A stretch of DNA of 6,792 bases from Methylotetracoccus sp. (lineage in GTDB: Bacteria; Pseudomonadota; Gammaproteobacteria; Methylococcales; Methylococcaceae): NCBI GenBank assembly GCA_025458755.1, contig JALORT010000114.1:1-6792 (forward strand). Direction: 5' to 3'. Shown here piece after piece: positions 6,427-6,792 of this stretch. Every line of letters begins with the position of its first letter. The first letter of the stretch is position 1. The position numbers were made by a program, and so were the translations under genes. Below the pieces are notes generated by a model. The model ran no database searches, was not told the origin of the DNA, and saw nothing but the letters and a program-made list of their open reading frames with translations.

Positions 6427-6792
6427 ATGTCGAACCGTCACCGGGCCGGAATGTCCTGTTCATTGGGGGAGGCGTGTCGCGCGCGCGCGCGCAGCATGAC
6501 CGCGGCCGCCTTCGTGATCGCGGACCGCCTGTCGTCCCTGCTGAGGTCCGCTCTGCTTTTCGGCCTCTGTCTGCTGGTGACGTTGGATGCCCGCGGCGAG
6601 GTGGTGAGCCTGAAGTCCATCGATTTCGGCACGACGTCCGGGGGCAGTCTGCGTTTCGAGATCACGTTCGATGGTCCCGTTATCCAACCCAGGATGTTCC
6701 AGACCGACAATCCGGCGCGCATTGCCATCGATTTTCCGGGGGTCAGCAACGGTCTCACCCAGAAGAATATTCCGGTGAGGCTGCGCGGCGCC
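6427..6792 (+). CDS. pilQ: Type IV pilus secretin PilQ, N-terminal fragment
   Basis: Start of the outer-membrane secretin through which the pilus exits; the gene runs off the window. The diagnostic part is an AMIN domain beginning around 6601: VVSLKSIDFGTTSGG, LRFEITFDGPV, then NPARIAIDFPGVSNGL, the last close to the PARIALDLPGV stretch of Pseudomonas PilQ. AMIN domains bind peptidoglycan. Ahead of it is a hydrophobic signal segment SALLFGLCLLVTL, with likely cleavage after ARG near 6597. The start is uncertain: in-frame ATGs occur at 6412, 6427, 6451 and 6496. ATG 6427 has a weak AGAG five bases upstream and is used here. ATG 6496 gives a more ordinary signal peptide but lacks a ribosome binding site. 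A CG dinucleotide tract (6478-6492) lies between these options. The frame is the same as that of pilP, 36 bases after its stop. Confidence 0.9.
   Translation, partial: MSNRHRAGMSCSLGEACRARARSMTAAAFVIADRLSSLLRSALLFGLCLLVTLDARGEVVSLKSIDFGTTSGGSLRFEITFDGPVIQPRMFQTDNPARIAIDFPGVSNGLTQKNIPVRLRGA
6478..6492. repeat. Alternating CG tract, (CG)7C, in pilQ start region
   Basis: Fifteen bases of uninterrupted alternating C and G just ahead of the pilQ ATG at 6496, and inside the coding region if any earlier ATG is used. Gain or loss of one unit would shift the reading frame of starts lying before it. Such tracts can also adopt Z-form DNA. The repeat is seen directly and any effect is inferred. Confidence 0.85.

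Overview
The window looks like chromosome from a GC-rich gammaproteobacterium. This rests on gene content and order: a PBP1A gene (mrcA/ponA) transcribed away from a pilMNOPQ operon, with rpmE nearby, is the arrangement known from Pseudomonas and many other gammaproteobacteria. A methanotroph-like or similar environmental lineage is possible, but I cannot fix the genus. I see no mobile element, tRNA, rRNA or CRISPR array, and nothing that suggests horizontal transfer.

Layout. Bases 3-179 (+) are the 3' end of rpmE (ribosomal protein L31, four-cysteine zinc-binding form). A hairpin at 186-210 fills the 33-base gap to the converging operon. On the minus strand, mrcA (867-3296, possibly starting as far up as 3368) encodes the bifunctional peptidoglycan synthase PBP1A. 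It is followed 27 bases later by a 208-residue protein with a degenerate nucleotidyltransferase-like core (213-839). A divergent intergenic region (about 3297-3521) holds two candidate promoters facing opposite ways with overlapping -10 elements, a 13-bp palindrome and a small leader hairpin. On the plus strand follow pilM (3522-4589), pilN (4589-5167), pilO (5164-5799), pilP (5824-6390) and the start of pilQ (about 6427 to beyond the window).

How the genes work together. PilM (cytoplasmic, actin-like), PilN and PilO (single-pass inner-membrane proteins) and PilP (lipoprotein) form the alignment subcomplex of the type IVa pilus machine. This subcomplex links the inner-membrane motor to the PilQ secretin in the outer membrane. 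The stop/start overlaps pilM-pilN and pilN-pilO point to translational coupling and fixed stoichiometry. PBP1A builds the peptidoglycan layer that this machine must cross, which may explain why the two divergent units stay together.

I did not find a new biological system here. The points most worth checking are the overlapping divergent promoters with a palindrome, the alternating CG tract in the pilQ start region, and the nucleotidyltransferase-like protein that lacks its first two metal-binding acidic residues.
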